A stretch of DNA of 64,000 nucleotides from Orthonyx spaldingii (Eukaryota > Chordata > Aves > Passeriformes > Orthonychidae). Location: assembly GCA_013397795.1 (NCBI GenBank), contig VZTJ01004195.1:569142-633141 (forward strand), read 5' to 3'. Both the position numbers and the translations under genes were made by a program. Positions 63,831 to 64,000 of the stretch are shown here, piece by piece (positions within the stretch are counted from its first letter, which is position 1; every line of letters begins with the position of its first letter). The notes under the pieces are model-generated. The model saw only the letters and a program-made list of their open reading frames with translations. It had not been told where the DNA came from and did no database searches.

Positions 63831-64000
63831 CCTTTCTGTAAGAAAAATGTGTTTTCTACTATTAGGACAGTATCTCTGGATGTATTATGATGACAGAAAC
63901 ATTGATTTCCCCAAACTCTTATACTATTCCCAAAGTATATGGGAAAAAAAGGTAGAATTATATGTTTTCTGGAGGGGGCACCTCTGGTATATAGTAATGA

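Larger units (their letters stand above)
59034..64000 (-). other. Intron of the CNTNAP4-like gene, running off the window
   Basis: Sequence upstream (gene sense) of the last LamG exon. No further exon with a LamG- or EGF-like pattern is recognised before the window ends, so the next exon lies beyond 64000. Contents: a 33-base tandem duplication at 59808-59873, a minus-strand CR1 fragment at about 60950-61895 and a plus-strand CR1 fragment at about 63148-63830. The remaining stretches, 59034-59807, 59874-60949 and 61896-63147, are unique-looking AT-rich DNA in which I see no feature. Confidence 0.75.

Noticed and set aside
1..64000. tRNA, rRNA or an undescribed multi-gene system
   Set aside because: No tRNA-like boxes, rRNA segments or clustered unexplained coding genes are visible; the only gene seen is the end of one known neuronal adhesion gene.

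Overview
The window looks like AT-rich bird chromosomal DNA. Its recognisable interspersed repeats are CR1 LINE fragments (eight called) and two avian-type endogenous retrovirus LTRs. I recognise no Alu, L1 or other mammalian repeat. A songbird is plausible from the look of the LTRs, but that is a guess; 'bird' is the supported call.

Only one protein-coding gene is visible. The last three coding exons of a contactin-associated protein-like (Caspr/neurexin-superfamily) gene lie on the minus strand: 59033-58815, 58450-58379 and 55278-55085. They encode the end of the final laminin-G domain, a short juxtamembrane stalk, one transmembrane helix and a cytoplasmic tail ending in the residues EYFF. 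All splice sites are canonical and all phases agree. The tail best fits CNTNAP4; the paralogue assignment rests on remembered family tails. The rest of the gene lies beyond position 64000.

Layout. 1-54 kb is gene-poor DNA downstream of the gene. It carries CR1 fragments at 2.7-4.5 (+), 9.9-10.2 (-), 14.0-14.6 (-), 16.5-16.7 (+), 25.0-25.6 (-) and 45.3-45.8 kb (+). A solo ERVL-type LTR lies at 19.5-20.1 kb (-) and a second, different LTR-like element, broken by a 29-N gap, at 21.35-22.3 kb. There are several microsatellites and small tandem duplications. 54.3-55.1 kb is probable 3' UTR and 55.1-59.0 kb holds the three exons and two introns. 59.0-64 kb is intron, with two CR1 fragments in opposite orientation (60.9-61.9 and 63.1-63.8 kb).

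I found no operon, phage, CRISPR, tRNA or rRNA, and nothing that supports a new multi-gene system. The observations most worth a second look are a possible intronic polyadenylation site that would yield a soluble form of the CNTNAP4-like protein (58.3 kb), a cluster of perfect hairpins at 52.6-52.9 kb, a probable assembly duplication joined by an N at 12.0-12.25 kb, and two CR1 copies that both lost the reverse-transcriptase core.
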